Source: Copromyces sp. CBS 386.78
Taxonomy: Eukaryota > Ascomycota > Sordariomycetes > Sordariales > Sordariaceae
Direction: 5' to 3'
DNA length: 64,000 nucleotides
NCBI GenBank assembly: GCA_030685235.1
Contig: MU839144.1
Coordinates: 62,001 to 126,000, forward strand
Shown here: positions 35,300-45,597 of the stretch, piece by piece
How positions within the stretch are numbered: the first letter of the stretch is position 1
How the letters are laid out: every line of letters starts with the position of its first letter
The notes under the pieces: generated by a model
What the model was told of the DNA's origin: nothing
Database searches by the model: none
What the model saw: only the letters and a program-made list of their open reading frames with translations
Translations under genes and position numbers: made by a program

Positions 35300-37000
35300 A
35301 TGGCCGGCAAGCCTGTCACCGACCGTCCCAAGACGACTATCGAAATACCTCTCCCTTCGCTCAAGAAGTACACCCGTGGCTCGGGCCCACCGCCGCCTCC
35401 GATTACTCTCGCGCCGCCTCGAGACTCGACCGCATACATCATCGACCAATTTGTCTTGCCTGTGATCAAGGACACAAAGCCAGACTCTCGGCGTCGAATC
35501 TTTTACCATATCGGATTTACCGACATACCGGCTGCCAGGCTTCTAGTCCCTTGCGATGAAGTTCTCGACTACGTATCTCCTCGCGAGTTGGAGGAGTTCG
35601 AATACGATGCTCTTGAAATCAAGGAATCGGTGAAGGCCGTCGAAGCTGAACAGAAGCGCAAGAATCAGGGGCAAGCTCCCGCTAAGAAGAAAGCCGGTCG
35701 CCCTCCCAAGGCCCGCTTGGGCGACCCAGCGCTTGACGCACCCGCGGAGCCGCTCATCTCGTTGCAAGAAGGGGACGTTCTGTTAGCCAAGCAGGAGGCT
35801 GTTGGCGGTCCCTCGTTAGCTACTCCACAGAAACGAAAGCGGGCCGAGTTCCCCAGGTTCAACGATTCGGACGAAGCGGCGATCCAGCTCCAACTACAGC
35901 ACGAGTCGGCAGCTGCCAGCGAGGTAGAATATAGCGGCACGGACCTGGAGGACTACGATTCAGCCGATCCTCTGGCGGACGACGTGGGTCACCGATTTCC
36001 ATCTGAATCCCGGGCTAGTAGCTCAGTATCTGCGCAACAGCCCGTGGCCGGCCCATCCAAACCAACAGTAATAAGTCTAGGCGACTTGAGCAACGTTACC
36101 TCACGCCCGTCATCCAGTGCCACTCCCACCTCAGGAAGAATTCACCCAATGTTTGCCCGCAGCATTGAGGCAGGAAGATCCTCGGTCAGTGGACATGGCA
36201 GCCAGAAAGCGGCAGGCCAGAATGGGGTAGGTCATTCGCTTGGCTTTGGAGGGAAGAATGCAGAGGTCATTACACGAGCTTCTCCGTCTAGAGACAGCAC
36301 TCGTCAGTTCAAAACGGTTCCTAAACCAGCAGCACATCCTTTGCCACCCCCAGCCCAAGTCAAGCCGATTGCTTTCACGCCTCTTGCAGTCCCTATTGCT
36401 ATCTCCAAACCGCTAGTCACTTCTGACTCTCTATCAAAGCAGACTGAGTCCTCTAGCGCGAGAAAGCGTCGCAAAGGCGAGCAGTCGGAACCGAACAAAA
36501 AGCAAAAGAAGCCTCAGATCGAAGAACCCGTTGCTGCTTCCTGGGTAGTTAAGGAGCTACTCGACGACCAATGGGTGACCGAGTTTGGCGTCAAGGTTCA
36601 CAAGTACCTGGTTCTCTGGGAAGGCGACTGGCCGCCCGACCAGAACCCGACATGGGAACCTGAAGACAACATCGAGGACCAGAGCCTCATCACGAAATAC
36701 CTGAAAAAGAAACGAGCAGGGGTCCTGAAGCCCCCCAAGAAAACACAGCGGTCGATGCTGTCGTATCTCTCGCAGCCACAGTACTCTAGTGTTGCTGAGG
36801 CATTCGAAGGCGATATCGACGAACTACAGCCAGAAGCCGCAGTAGCGACACCGGATAGTGACTTGGATGACGGCGGCGATGAGCTTTTGGTGACGGAAGA
36901 GCCGGTCGCCAAGACACAGAAGAACGGGAAGGGGAAGATTAGCAGTTTCACCTCTTTCGACTCGAAGCTGGAGCAGTACCAGAAGAGCTTTCCAAGGTGA
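35300..37000 (+). CDS. cdp-2: Chromodomain protein CDP-2 (HCHC heterochromatin complex)
   Basis: A single open exon of 566 residues starts at ATG 35300 (MAGKPVTDRPKTTIEIPLPS). A chromodomain near residues 414-472 carries WVVKELLDDQW, HKYLVLWEGDWPPDQNPTWEPEDNIED and a C-terminal helix. The aromatic and acidic positions fit a methyl-lysine-type cage. Upstream are an AT-hook-like KKKAGRPPK near residue 134, a basic nuclear-localisation-like ARKRRKGEQSEPNKKQKK just before the chromodomain, and long Ser/Pro-rich disorder. The N-terminal 110 residues (IDQFVLPVIKD...IFYHIGFTDIPAARLLVPCDEVLDYV) form a small separate conserved region. In N. crassa CDP-2 joins HP1, the histone deacetylase HDA-1 and CHAP in the HCHC complex, which silences heterochromatin parallel to DNA methylation. 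The identification is from recalled gene order and domain layout, not a database search. Confidence 0.82.
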   Translation: MAGKPVTDRPKTTIEIPLPSLKKYTRGSGPPPPPITLAPPRDSTAYIIDQFVLPVIKDTKPDSRRRIFYHIGFTDIPAARLLVPCDEVLDYVSPRELEEFEYDALEIKESVKAVEAEQKRKNQGQAPAKKKAGRPPKARLGDPALDAPAEPLISLQEGDVLLAKQEAVGGPSLATPQKRKRAEFPRFNDSDEAAIQLQLQHESAAASEVEYSGTDLEDYDSADPLADDVGHRFPSESRASSSVSAQQPVAGPSKPTVISLGDLSNVTSRPSSSATPTSGRIHPMFARSIEAGRSSVSGHGSQKAAGQNGVGHSLGFGGKNAEVITRASPSRDSTRQFKTVPKPAAHPLPPPAQVKPIAFTPLAVPIAISKPLVTSDSLSKQTESSSARKRRKGEQSEPNKKQKKPQIEEPVAASWVVKELLDDQWVTEFGVKVHKYLVLWEGDWPPDQNPTWEPEDNIEDQSLITKYLKKKRAGVLKPPKKTQRSMLSYLSQPQYSSVAEAFEGDIDELQPEAAVATPDSDLDDGGDELLVTEEPVAKTQKNGKGKISSFTSFDSKLEQYQKSFPR

Positions 37001-38717
37001 TGAAGAGGGGGCTCGGGCGCATGGTGGGTGCTAATGGGCACGAACGTGTCTTTTGCTGGAAAACGGGTTCGGATTACACTACCTTATGTTTGTGGGATGA
37101 GCGTGTTGGAGGGCCTTTGTGGGGACAGCGATGGCTCGCCAGGATCATCCCATGCGGCAATCCATCTGGGAGGATCATGACGATGCCGCAACTCGATACT
37201 ATGCTGCCACATCCCTATCTCCGCGAGCTTGCCTCACACCAAGTCCGGACATGGACAGAATGGGCTGATTGAACTGGGTTTCATGGTGACCAAAATGGTA
37301 CTATAGCCGGTCGGATGCATGGAGCAACGTCTTGTGCCTCGTGGGAACGGTATTGGGCAGAATGGCTCGGTAGCGCAGAGAAACCAGATCGGAAGATTAT
37401 TACGTACGTTTTAGATCGAGACTTCGGGTTGCGGGTGTATGTATATCTTTGATTACGCATCACCCTAGTTGCTATTACGTCCAGCGAATTATACCAAATC
37501 AAACACCATCAGCTCTTCCGTTCCGTCCACCTATCCAGACATCATCATCATCGCTCGGTGTGCTGTGTCAAGTCTCGCTTTTTGGATATGGAAACCATCC
37601 AAATTCAGGGTTCCACGGCCAGGAACATTCCCCTAAGTAAGGTTCTATTCCATCCATACCTAGGCTCTACCCCCAGATATTCTCCATTATCGGTCTCCAA
37701 CTCCACCAGTGCTTTTGTCCGTCCATGTCTTCGACCGGCTGCTGTTCCACTCAGGTTTGTGACGTGACAAACACCTTTCAACCCACCACCCACCAGTCTC
37801 CTTATAGCCGGCTAGCCGTATTACACCATCCAAGTACGGTCAAACATGGAATCAAGTTCTTTCTGACTGACTGCCGCCCAAAATGTCCAACCCGAGGTTC
37901 TCCACATCCCTTCCCTCAACGGGCCACAAATCAAGCGTCTCGTACCAGTTTGCTTGCCAGGCTCTCCCATGTCCGTTTCAAAACGTCGGGGCGGGGTGAT
38001 GTTCTCTAGCAATATAAGATAAGGTCTCGGGAGAAGGAGCAGTGAAGGATCCCATAGTTCTGACCGGTGGGAGTTCGGACGATGAGTTTATCTGGTAGCA
38101 ACCTAAAATGGGTTGACGCTTCGATTGAAGATCAGGCAGGCAAGAAGGATACATCAAAGCACGTAGTAGAATGCGGCAGACCCAAGTGATTAGTTCATGG
38201 AGGAAACTTGGGACTTGGCCGACTTCCTCCATGTCGGGGCTTATATATTGCAACTATCTAGTAGTGGCTGATATCGTGACTTTCATGTTCTCCTAGCCTC
38301 CTTGCACTTCCTGCCACTTGCTCTTTCCTCAATCGCCAACCTGAAATCTGCCCTTTCCATCAATCCTCTCTCTGCTTCATCCATAACTCAGAATACGTCT
38401 AGGGAACCGGGCCGCTCTAGTTATTCGCTGTGCTGTTGGAAGTGAAGGCATAGTTAGGAGGAAAGTTGATGCCATTTGGTCCAATAGTGATGTTTCCCTA
38501 ACCAACCTGCTGAATCCCCAATATCTGTCGTAGCTTTGCCTCCCCTTCAGCTGTGACCCTCCCTCCAGTTTTGTTCCACGATGTTGAGACTTCCCACCGA
38601 TGACTTGATCTGGTTGTAGAATAGGTCGTCTAATATATAGTAACAGTATGCCTTCCATCGAAGACCATAGGGGTAACGTAAAGGACAGGAGGCATCGCGC
38701 TGGCGTGCAGCTTAGGG
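37001..38717. other. Intergenic, no gene seen
   Basis: About 1.7 kb between cdp-2 and the Gag-like ORF, which converge. A TACCTAGG motif lies at 37657-37664. Open frames of 60-94 codons at 37000-38650 have stops in every spliced combination I tried and no domain. C/T-rich and mixed sequence otherwise. Confidence 0.5.
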
Positions 38718-39065
38718 CTAAACCGGGGCGACCGGGCCGAAAACTCTGACGATCATTTCGTAATGATACTTGGGACTGGTATGGTCCTCTATCCAGTTGT
38801 GCTCTTGAAGAGCTGCCCGAATGTGATGATTGTTGAGGGCGGTGAGCTCAAGAAGGCACAGAACCCTGCCCTCGTCTTGGTGCCAAATCGCCTCGTAGCA
38901 ATATCGACAGTCGTCAACATCCGGGGCAGGCATCTCGTCAAGCACCAGATAGTGCATCAAGCCCTGCGCCCAGAGATATTGCCACAGGCTTGAATTCCAC
39001 GCCCCAAAGTTGTGGTGGTCAGTGAGGAGCGCCAGACCAGGCGGGTTCTGCTGGGGGGCAGCCAT
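38718..39065 (-). CDS. Small Gag-like protein (Copia/UBN2-type N-terminal fold), solitary
   Basis: A single exon of 115 residues starts MAAPQQNPPGLALLTDHHNF. The pattern LLTDHHNFGAWNSSLWQYLWAQGLMHYLVLDEMPAPD...AIWHQDEGRVLCLLEL follows the layout seen at the N-terminus of Copia-type Gag proteins, where a conserved NYxxW motif is followed by a short helical segment, a W, then a D. No protease, integrase, reverse transcriptase or long terminal repeat is next to it. The frame is intact and its composition is normal, not RIP-like. It may be a captured gag domain in host use, a fungal-specific gene of similar shape, or a chance survival. The resemblance is by eye. Confidence 0.55.
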   Translation of the reverse strand: MAAPQQNPPGLALLTDHHNFGAWNSSLWQYLWAQGLMHYLVLDEMPAPDVDDCRYCYEAIWHQDEGRVLCLLELTALNNHHIRAALQEHNWIEDHTSPKYHYEMIVRVFGPVAPV

Positions 39066-40105
39066 TGTTGTTTCGCCGCTTGGCTGATGCTTGCCTTTGG
39101 AGAACGGTGGAGTTGGTGATGCGGTCTTGGGGAGAAGAATGAGGACGCTTGACCTCGATGCTGAGCGACTACTAGTCTGCGAGGCTATAGTGTCACGGTA
39201 TTGTGAGGAGAAACTGATATTTTCTCGCGTTAGCTGGTCATCGTGTTCAAAGCAGGGGAATTAGTGAAGACGTCGCTTGCTTGCGTGGTAGGCGAAAGCA
39301 CGAGCATGAGGAAGGAATGAGTAGCTACCTTGGGGTAAGAGGTGGAGATGGGGAAAGGGTGAGGCCTGTTATGCTGTATTATTTACGTTGCGAGCGTAGA
39401 TGCCGGCTTGTGGTCTCGATCAGGGATGGGTCCTTAGTTGCTTCGAAGCCGCAAAGGGTAATAAAGGGTGATGTGGACTTGTGGGCGCAGATATACGTTG
39501 CTGATGGATGACTCGATGGTTGTTTCTTGCAGAAGTGAGATCAAGTTTTAAAGGTATTGCTGTCGTTTGTGAGAGAAGAAAAGCGTCTCGTAGCGGGGCA
39601 TTTGACCAGAGTGTCTTCGGAGGGAAGGGGCAAACGGGAGGGCAGGCAGAAGGGGAAGGTAAATCGGATGGGTCCACCATGAATAGCGCAAACTTTTAAC
39701 CCTCTGGCTTTCTAGTCTCGATACCTGTATTTTTCATGCTTTCGCACCTGTCCCATATGTAAAGAAGATGGAGCTCGGGTTACATGTAGTCATAGTCCTG
39801 AACTTTCAGCCTCGCCTGTGGCTTCCTGAAGCATCAGACACGGTATATAGGGTCAAGACCAGCGCAACTGGCAGGCCACCGCTGGCACAATACGCTCGAA
39901 TACAAGGTAGAATACTTATCATTTAACTACAGGCATTTAACTCCGGTCCTTCCACCCGCCGCCAGTTGACAAAAGATTCGCACATATGACATGGCTGCCC
40001 GAAAGCTAACACTTCCCCAAGCAAGACAGGTACTTGTTCGAAAGAAACGGCAGAAAGATTCCTGGAAAACGGCCAATATAGCGAAACAGTGTGAAAAGCA
40101 ACGTA
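39066..40105. other. Intergenic, no gene seen
   Basis: About 1 kb between the start of the Gag-like ORF and the stop of the 848-residue gene. No supported open frame, RNA or repeat was seen. Confidence 0.5.
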
Positions 40106-42717
40106 TTAGTCGACGTAGTCACTGTCCGACTCATAGTGTGACGACACCTCAATAGGTTCCTGAGAATTGCCAGGCAGTGACTCGCCAGCTGGAGCGCGTT
40201 GCTTTTCCTTCGATTTGTTCAGCGCGTCAGCTGCCTGACCCATAGCTTGCGAAGTAGTCTTCGGGTCGTCTTCAACAAGCTGAGCATCAGACTGCCTGCT
40301 CGGCAAGCCCATCTCATCGTTGCGAAGACGCTCGATGAACAAGTCTACTTCCGTATCGATCATCTGGAGCTTCGTGGTTGAAGCATCAGAATGCCCGATC
40401 TGCTCGAAAAGTTGTGACTTGAAGAACTCCACGAGGTCACCCTTCTTTGGGACTGGATCCTCATTTTCGGCTGTCGCGCGGGAAGATTGTTCGATGTACT
40501 TGCTAAGGCGCTCGTCACACAGCCGGTTCAATGTCTGCATCTTTCGGACGAATGCAGGCTTGCGGGCACTCGCTAGTATCCTGGAGATGTCAAATGACTG
40601 GAGCTGTTCTTGCAGATCTCTGACGTCGTGCCAGGCTGTGTCACACAGGGAGTATAAGGTTTTGGTTGCAGCTTCGTGGTTGTCAACAGTGGCTTCCCTT
40701 TCGTTTTCGTGGCAAGTGCTCATCTGCTCAAGTAGAAGCACTGAGTTCTCCAGGTAGTCCTTGACTATGTCGTCGACAACTTCTTCTCTCGGCTTGAGTG
40801 CGCGATGCAACATCTATAGAGAGATCGAGATCAGGACATGGTACATCACCAAAAAGGGTCATAGGCGGAGGGACTTACCATTCCTATCTTGTGTACAATC
40901 GCATATACAGAGTTATCCTCTGTCTCTCTCCTCCAGACCTCTTCCGGGCTCGTTTCCCTGCTTTGCTCTGAAGACGCCGAAGCACTCCCTTGGCTTTGCG
41001 GGCGCTGAACTGGCATTCCTCGAGATTCGCTTGTAATATTGGCAGCATATGGCAGCGAGTAGGCGTGATTAGGATGCTGATCGAAAGCTGTATTGCGGTG
41101 CGAAACTTGGCCTTCGTAGGCCTCAAAGCCATTACGGAACATGTTCTTAGGCAACCATGATGTTGCTCCAGCTTCTTGATGATCATCGTAGCCAGGTCCT
41201 TGTTCCATGAACAAGGGAGAACTCGAGCGTCCAGATTCAACGCCATAAGGTTCTTTTCCAGGATTGGCAGGGCGAGGAATGGAGTCTGCTTCCGGCATCT
41301 GTCTGAGTTCGTGAGCCTGGTGTTGAGGTCCTGTTTGGGCCAACTTGTCCCACGCATGGGCTATTTGTGTAGGAACAGTGTCTTTGTGGGCTGGCAAGTG
41401 GAGAGTATCCTTTGGGATACCTTTGGGTAGATCACCAACGACATGATGTACGAGGACTGCTGGCTTGCGAGATGGTCTCTGTTCAGATTGTGTGCCCGCC
41501 ACAGCTGTCTCGGCACGGGCATCGTCGTCCGGTCTTGTCTGGGACCCGAATGCCTGAATTGCCTGGCCTCGGTAGACGCGCTGTCTCTTGATCTCCTGAT
41601 TTATCTCGTAAGGGGGACGCAACGTCTCCTCCATCTCACTCGGAATTTGGACCCCCGTGACCGCCGACTCTTGCTTCTCAACTCTGCTGTGGTACGAGAG
41701 TACCGACTCTTCCCGATAATAAGGAGTCTGAAGCTGGTTGCTTGCTGCGTGGTGCTTCTCAGTTCGGTCATGATTCGGAGGTACTTCCTCCTCGGGCTCA
41801 GCAGGAGTCTGGACCTCTCTGTTTGCCTGCCTGGGCCTTGCTACCTCGCTGTCTTTGGTGGTAGATTCGACCTTGGCTGGACTGGCTTGCTCGGTGCGTT
41901 GGATCTTGGAAGATTTAGCCGGCAACCCTGTTGTGTGCTTGTCGTGTGTATCCGCGCCACTCGTTTCTGAAGTCTCGGTTTCATGTGGCTGTGCCTTTCG
42001 CTTCCTGGGTATGGGGGTAACTGAAGCAGGCTTCGATTTCTGGCCGTCCTTCTCGACTCCGGTCCGCGAAGAAGGAGGTGTACGAGTCACAAGCTTTTGT
42101 TGAGCAATGAGCTTGGAAATCCGAGGAGACCTTCGAAGAGCAGAGCCATGATGCGGTGACGTAGAATCAGTAGACTTGGCCTGTGGTTTGACTTGGGATT
42201 GACGGGTCTTGGTAGGTCTTTTGCGGGAAGAGGAAGAGTTCCATGGCATTTCGAGAGCCTGGTCGTCAGCGGAGAGAGGAGTTCTGTTCTGAGTCTGAGC
42301 ATTGGGAACAGCCTGGATCTTGTTTTCGGGCTGTTGTTGTGTCTCCTTGACTGGTTCTGGATCATGTCTCTCAGGTCGTTCCCAGTCAGAAGGGAGCATG
42401 TCCGCCAACGGATCCCTGCTCTTCGGACTCGGGCCTTTCATGATGGGTTCAGGAATGGAATCGAGATAGACCAGTCCATTGGCATCGGAAAACGTCGTGA
42501 GTCTTGATGGGCTTCTAGCGCGGCGCTGAGGGGAGAGGACTGTCCAGATCTCACCGCCGTCAGCGCGTATCAGGTTGATAGAGTTCTCGTAATTCGGAGG
42601 CCACCACTGCTCCATGGCGGAAGGGGATGGGGACAAAGCGCAGAAGGAGTGGTCGTTCTTGATGGCCAGGTTGACCAGGGCTGTCAAGTTTGAAAGTGTT
42701 GTGAGAATCTGACCCAT
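40106..42717 (-). CDS. Hypothetical 848-residue, largely disordered protein
   Basis: Exons 42717..40879 and 40813..40106 are joined by a 65-nt intron (GTAAGT donor, CTATAG acceptor, phase 0) to give 848 residues. The start is the ATG of MGQILTTLSNLTALVNLAI; a later ATG (MEQWWPPNYE) 34 codons on is an alternative. Residues about 35-125 look folded (ENSINLIRADGGEIWTVLSP..., ANGLVYLDSIPEP). A long Ser/Pro/Glu/Lys-rich region follows with several basic patches (SSSRKRPTKTRQ, RRSPRISKL, PIPRKRKA) that could be nuclear signals. The second exon forms a helical, coiled-coil-prone domain (VVDDIVKDYLENSVLLLEQM..., VRDLQEQLQSFDISRILASARK). The tail is acidic (SHYESDSDYVD). I recognise no family. The layout suggests a chromatin or nuclear scaffold protein, but that is only inference. 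Confidence 0.8.
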
Positions 42718-43626
42718 CAGGACACGAAAACTGGCGGATCACGGTGACACAGGAATTTTTCGCCAAAAGCCATCATCAAAATTGTGGCATGTGCGCATCA
42801 GGAGGGCAAAGAGGCCTCTTGACCGACCATCGCGTTGCGCCTTCCCATTGTTCTTGAAGGTATGCGGGCGCTTACCACGAAGGAAGGAACGACCAAGCAA
42901 CATGCATACTTGTAATTTCAATCATCAAGAAGAAGGGAAGTCGCGCATCAGGCAGCTGTAAAGCTCCACAACAGCATCCGAATCGCAGTCAAGACGGGAC
43001 TCTGCAGTGGTCGACGATAGTACCGTGGCATCAGATCATCATGTTGGGCCGTGGATACGTACCATCTCACCCCTGACCTACCAAACAGGAGATGGATGGT
43101 CAGGTAGCCCGAATGGAAGCACAGCGCATCGCAGTCTTTCAACAGAGTAGGTACTCCCCTGATCTTCGCAGACCGGGACGCAAACCGGGAGCTCTTCAGA
43201 CATCGGAGACCCACCATTCCCGGGCAGAACATGGAAGTCGAATCATCTCGGGAATTGTTGTCGCCGGATTGCCCCGTCCTGCGCCGGCGTACCTCTAGGG
43301 TTGCATTCGATAAGCTTCCAAACACCAATCAGATCGATTAGTCAGCACTGCGTCGTGTACCTTGACGGATTGTAAATCCAGATAGTCTCTCCAGTCGAAC
43401 GACGACACGACCTGTCCCTTCAACCACAAACGAATCTGTCATCCCATCTCTTGGTGTCTTGGATCAAGACCCTTATATAGGTACTTCAAAGCCATATAGC
43501 CTCACATATTTTGCCATTTTGTTTGCAATCACGTCTTTGCTTTCTTCCTTTCAATTGGACATTGGTACATCTTTTCCCTATCAAATACACGGGCGATATC
43601 CCGAGTTCCCAACCCAGGTCGCGACC
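42718..43626. other. Divergent region, hypothetical protein / GGCT-like
   Basis: About 900 bp. A TATATAG box lies at 43474 and a TACCTCTAGGG motif at 43290-43300. The right 170 bp are open in frame with the downstream gene but only through a TTG, not an ATG. Confidence 0.55.
43474..43480 (+). promoter_or_regulatory. Candidate TATA box of the GGCT-like gene
   Basis: TATATAG sits 147 bp before the ATG at 43627. This supports that ATG, since an upstream extension would place the TATA box inside the coding sequence. Confidence 0.5.
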
Positions 43627-45129
43627 ATGTACTCCCGGAAGGACTACAACGCGACAGAATGTAGTCGCTGGATGTACAACGAGGACGATAAGGACACAAC
43701 ATCCGCGACGCTCAAACACCTCGAATATCTACCACCCTCTGCCGCCGCGCCGCTACCCGCATCATCTTCAAATGGAAAACTCCCACGGACCTCTCGCGCC
43801 CGTCTCTCCCAACCAGACGTCTCACCAACTCCCTTTCCCGATGAACCGATCCTGCTACGTCGAACCACTGAGGCGGGCCGGTCGGACTCAGACCTCCCCC
43901 CGTCATCTTCCACTTCCACCACGGTCCTCTACCTGGCCTACGGCTCCAACATGTGCGCCGAAACGTTCTTGGGGATGCGCAAGATCCGGCCCCTAAGCCA
44001 AGTGGTCGTCTCCGCGCCTTCGATCCGTCTGACCTTCGACCTACCCGGTATTCCTTACCTGGAACCCTGCTTCGCCAACATTGCTTTGCGGAGGCTACCC
44101 AAGAAGCCACCGGTGGTGCCGATCCCGCCTTTAGACCCGCCCCATCTTCCCCCTCCGGGACCGCAACCACCCGCGAAGGGTTTCTCTTCGGAAGAAAGCA
44201 GCGGTAGCGGAAATGGGGACTGGAGCATGGACACAGGCGGCCTCATCGGCGTGGTCTACGAAGTCACAGCCGAAGACTACGCCCGCATCCTAGCCACCGA
44301 AGGCGGCGGAGCAAGCTACCACGAGATTCTCGTACCCTGTATCGAACTACCCGCTCCCGTGCGAATTCCCGAGCATCCCCGTCCGGAACTGCCCAAGCCG
44401 TTCCTGGCAAGGACGTTGTACGCTCCTCAGTTAACCGACCTTCCTGACGATCCTAAACACCCCAGCCCTAAACCTCCCAACTCTTATTCGACCTTCACCG
44501 ACGACATGGACCCCCACCACCCCTCGGATCCCAAGGATCCCAAGGACCCCAACAAGCCCCAACCGCCTCAAATGCCACCAAAATGGCGTCAACGCCTCTC
44601 CAAACTCCTCCTCCCGATCCGCCGCCCCCAAACCCCCCGCCCAACTCAACCCTCCCTCCGCTACCTCACCCTCCTCCGCACCGGCGCCATCGAGCACGAG
44701 CTCCCCCCCTTCTACATCCGCTACCTCGAAGACCTAGAACCCTACACCATTACTTCGTGTCGTCAACAGATCGGCCGACTGTTCTTTATGGTTATTTGGA
44801 TGCCTCTTTTCTTTTTCGTGCTCAAGGCGACGAGATGGGTGGCGGATGATAAGGGTAAGATACCCGGTTGGATCGCGGGGGGGATGACGGTTATGATGCA
44901 TTTTCTTTGGGGGAGCTATGATTGGGTTTTTAAACCGGCTTTTGGGGAGGGGGAGAGGACTGTTCATGATGATGATGATGACGACGACAAAGATGGAGAG
45001 AAAAACGAGAAGGGCTGGGTGAATGGGAGGAGAATATCGGGTAGCTGGTTGGCTAGGAGGAGGAGCGAGGTGGTGGTTGATGATGAGGAGAAGTGGTGTT
45101 TGTTGAGTAAACTTGCCGAGGATGAGTAA
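43627..45129 (+). CDS. Gamma-glutamylcyclotransferase-like protein with a membrane tail
   Basis: A single exon of 500 residues starts at MYSRKDYNATECSRWM. The fold marker YLAYGSNM (residues about 100-107) is the substrate-binding loop of gamma-glutamylcyclotransferase/AIG2-type enzymes, and GGLIGVVYEVTAEDYARILATEGG carries the usual acidic region that includes the catalytic Glu. These enzymes release 5-oxoproline from gamma-glutamyl amines or peptides; the gliotoxin-pathway protein GliK is one relative. A long Pro-rich insert (about 320-400: SDPKDPKDPNKPQPPQMPP) splits the domain. Two hydrophobic helices near 385-440 (LFFMVIWMPLFFFVLKATRW and GGMTVMMHFLWGSYDWVF) suggest membrane anchorage. 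The acidic Asp run DDDDDDDKDGEKNEKG follows. The upstream TTG-initiated extension is rejected. Confidence 0.8.
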   Translation: MYSRKDYNATECSRWMYNEDDKDTTSATLKHLEYLPPSAAAPLPASSSNGKLPRTSRARLSQPDVSPTPFPDEPILLRRTTEAGRSDSDLPPSSSTSTTVLYLAYGSNMCAETFLGMRKIRPLSQVVVSAPSIRLTFDLPGIPYLEPCFANIALRRLPKKPPVVPIPPLDPPHLPPPGPQPPAKGFSSEESSGSGNGDWSMDTGGLIGVVYEVTAEDYARILATEGGGASYHEILVPCIELPAPVRIPEHPRPELPKPFLARTLYAPQLTDLPDDPKHPSPKPPNSYSTFTDDMDPHHPSDPKDPKDPNKPQPPQMPPKWRQRLSKLLLPIRRPQTPRPTQPSLRYLTLLRTGAIEHELPPFYIRYLEDLEPYTITSCRQQIGRLFFMVIWMPLFFFVLKATRWVADDKGKIPGWIAGGMTVMMHFLWGSYDWVFKPAFGEGERTVHDDDDDDDKDGEKNEKGWVNGRRISGSWLARRRSEVVVDDEEKWCLLSKLAEDE

Positions 45130-45597
45130 AGCGGGGAGTTGGGAATGATGTTTTGTTGCACGGCGTTTAGGGGTACAGAAGGTCAGGGTAGTATTACCTA
45201 TTCTTCTCTGTTCGTTTGGATATCATACTTGTACAATGGAAGTCCACTTGGATGTCTGATGGGGCAATGCGCAAGAAACACGAAAAATGCTCCATTATCC
45301 CATAAGCTAAAGACGCTGTCCGTATACCGAATTAGGCTACACTTTTCCCCCGAGGAATCACCCTTTCCTATGTGTAGATATATTTTTGTTTCCTTTCATA
45401 ATATCCGATACGCTATGGCATGTAATAAAGCCGACCCCGTATACATGATGATTTTAAGATCCGTTCCCAACACACCCCGGAATAATCCTCACCAACAGGC
45501 TCAATGCACTTTATAAAACAAACCAAAGTACCTAAACCGCCATTAAACGCCCCGTGATCGCAGCCCAAACCGATTTCGCCACTTTTCTCTTCATCTC
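45130..45597. other. Convergent 3' region, GGCT-like / GPD
   Basis: About 470 bp; nothing supported beyond 3' sequence. Confidence 0.5.

Noticed and set aside
43459..43626. 56-residue N-terminal extension of the GGCT-like protein
   Set aside because: It starts with TTG, crosses a TATATAG box, and adds nothing recognisable; the ATG at 43627 is better.
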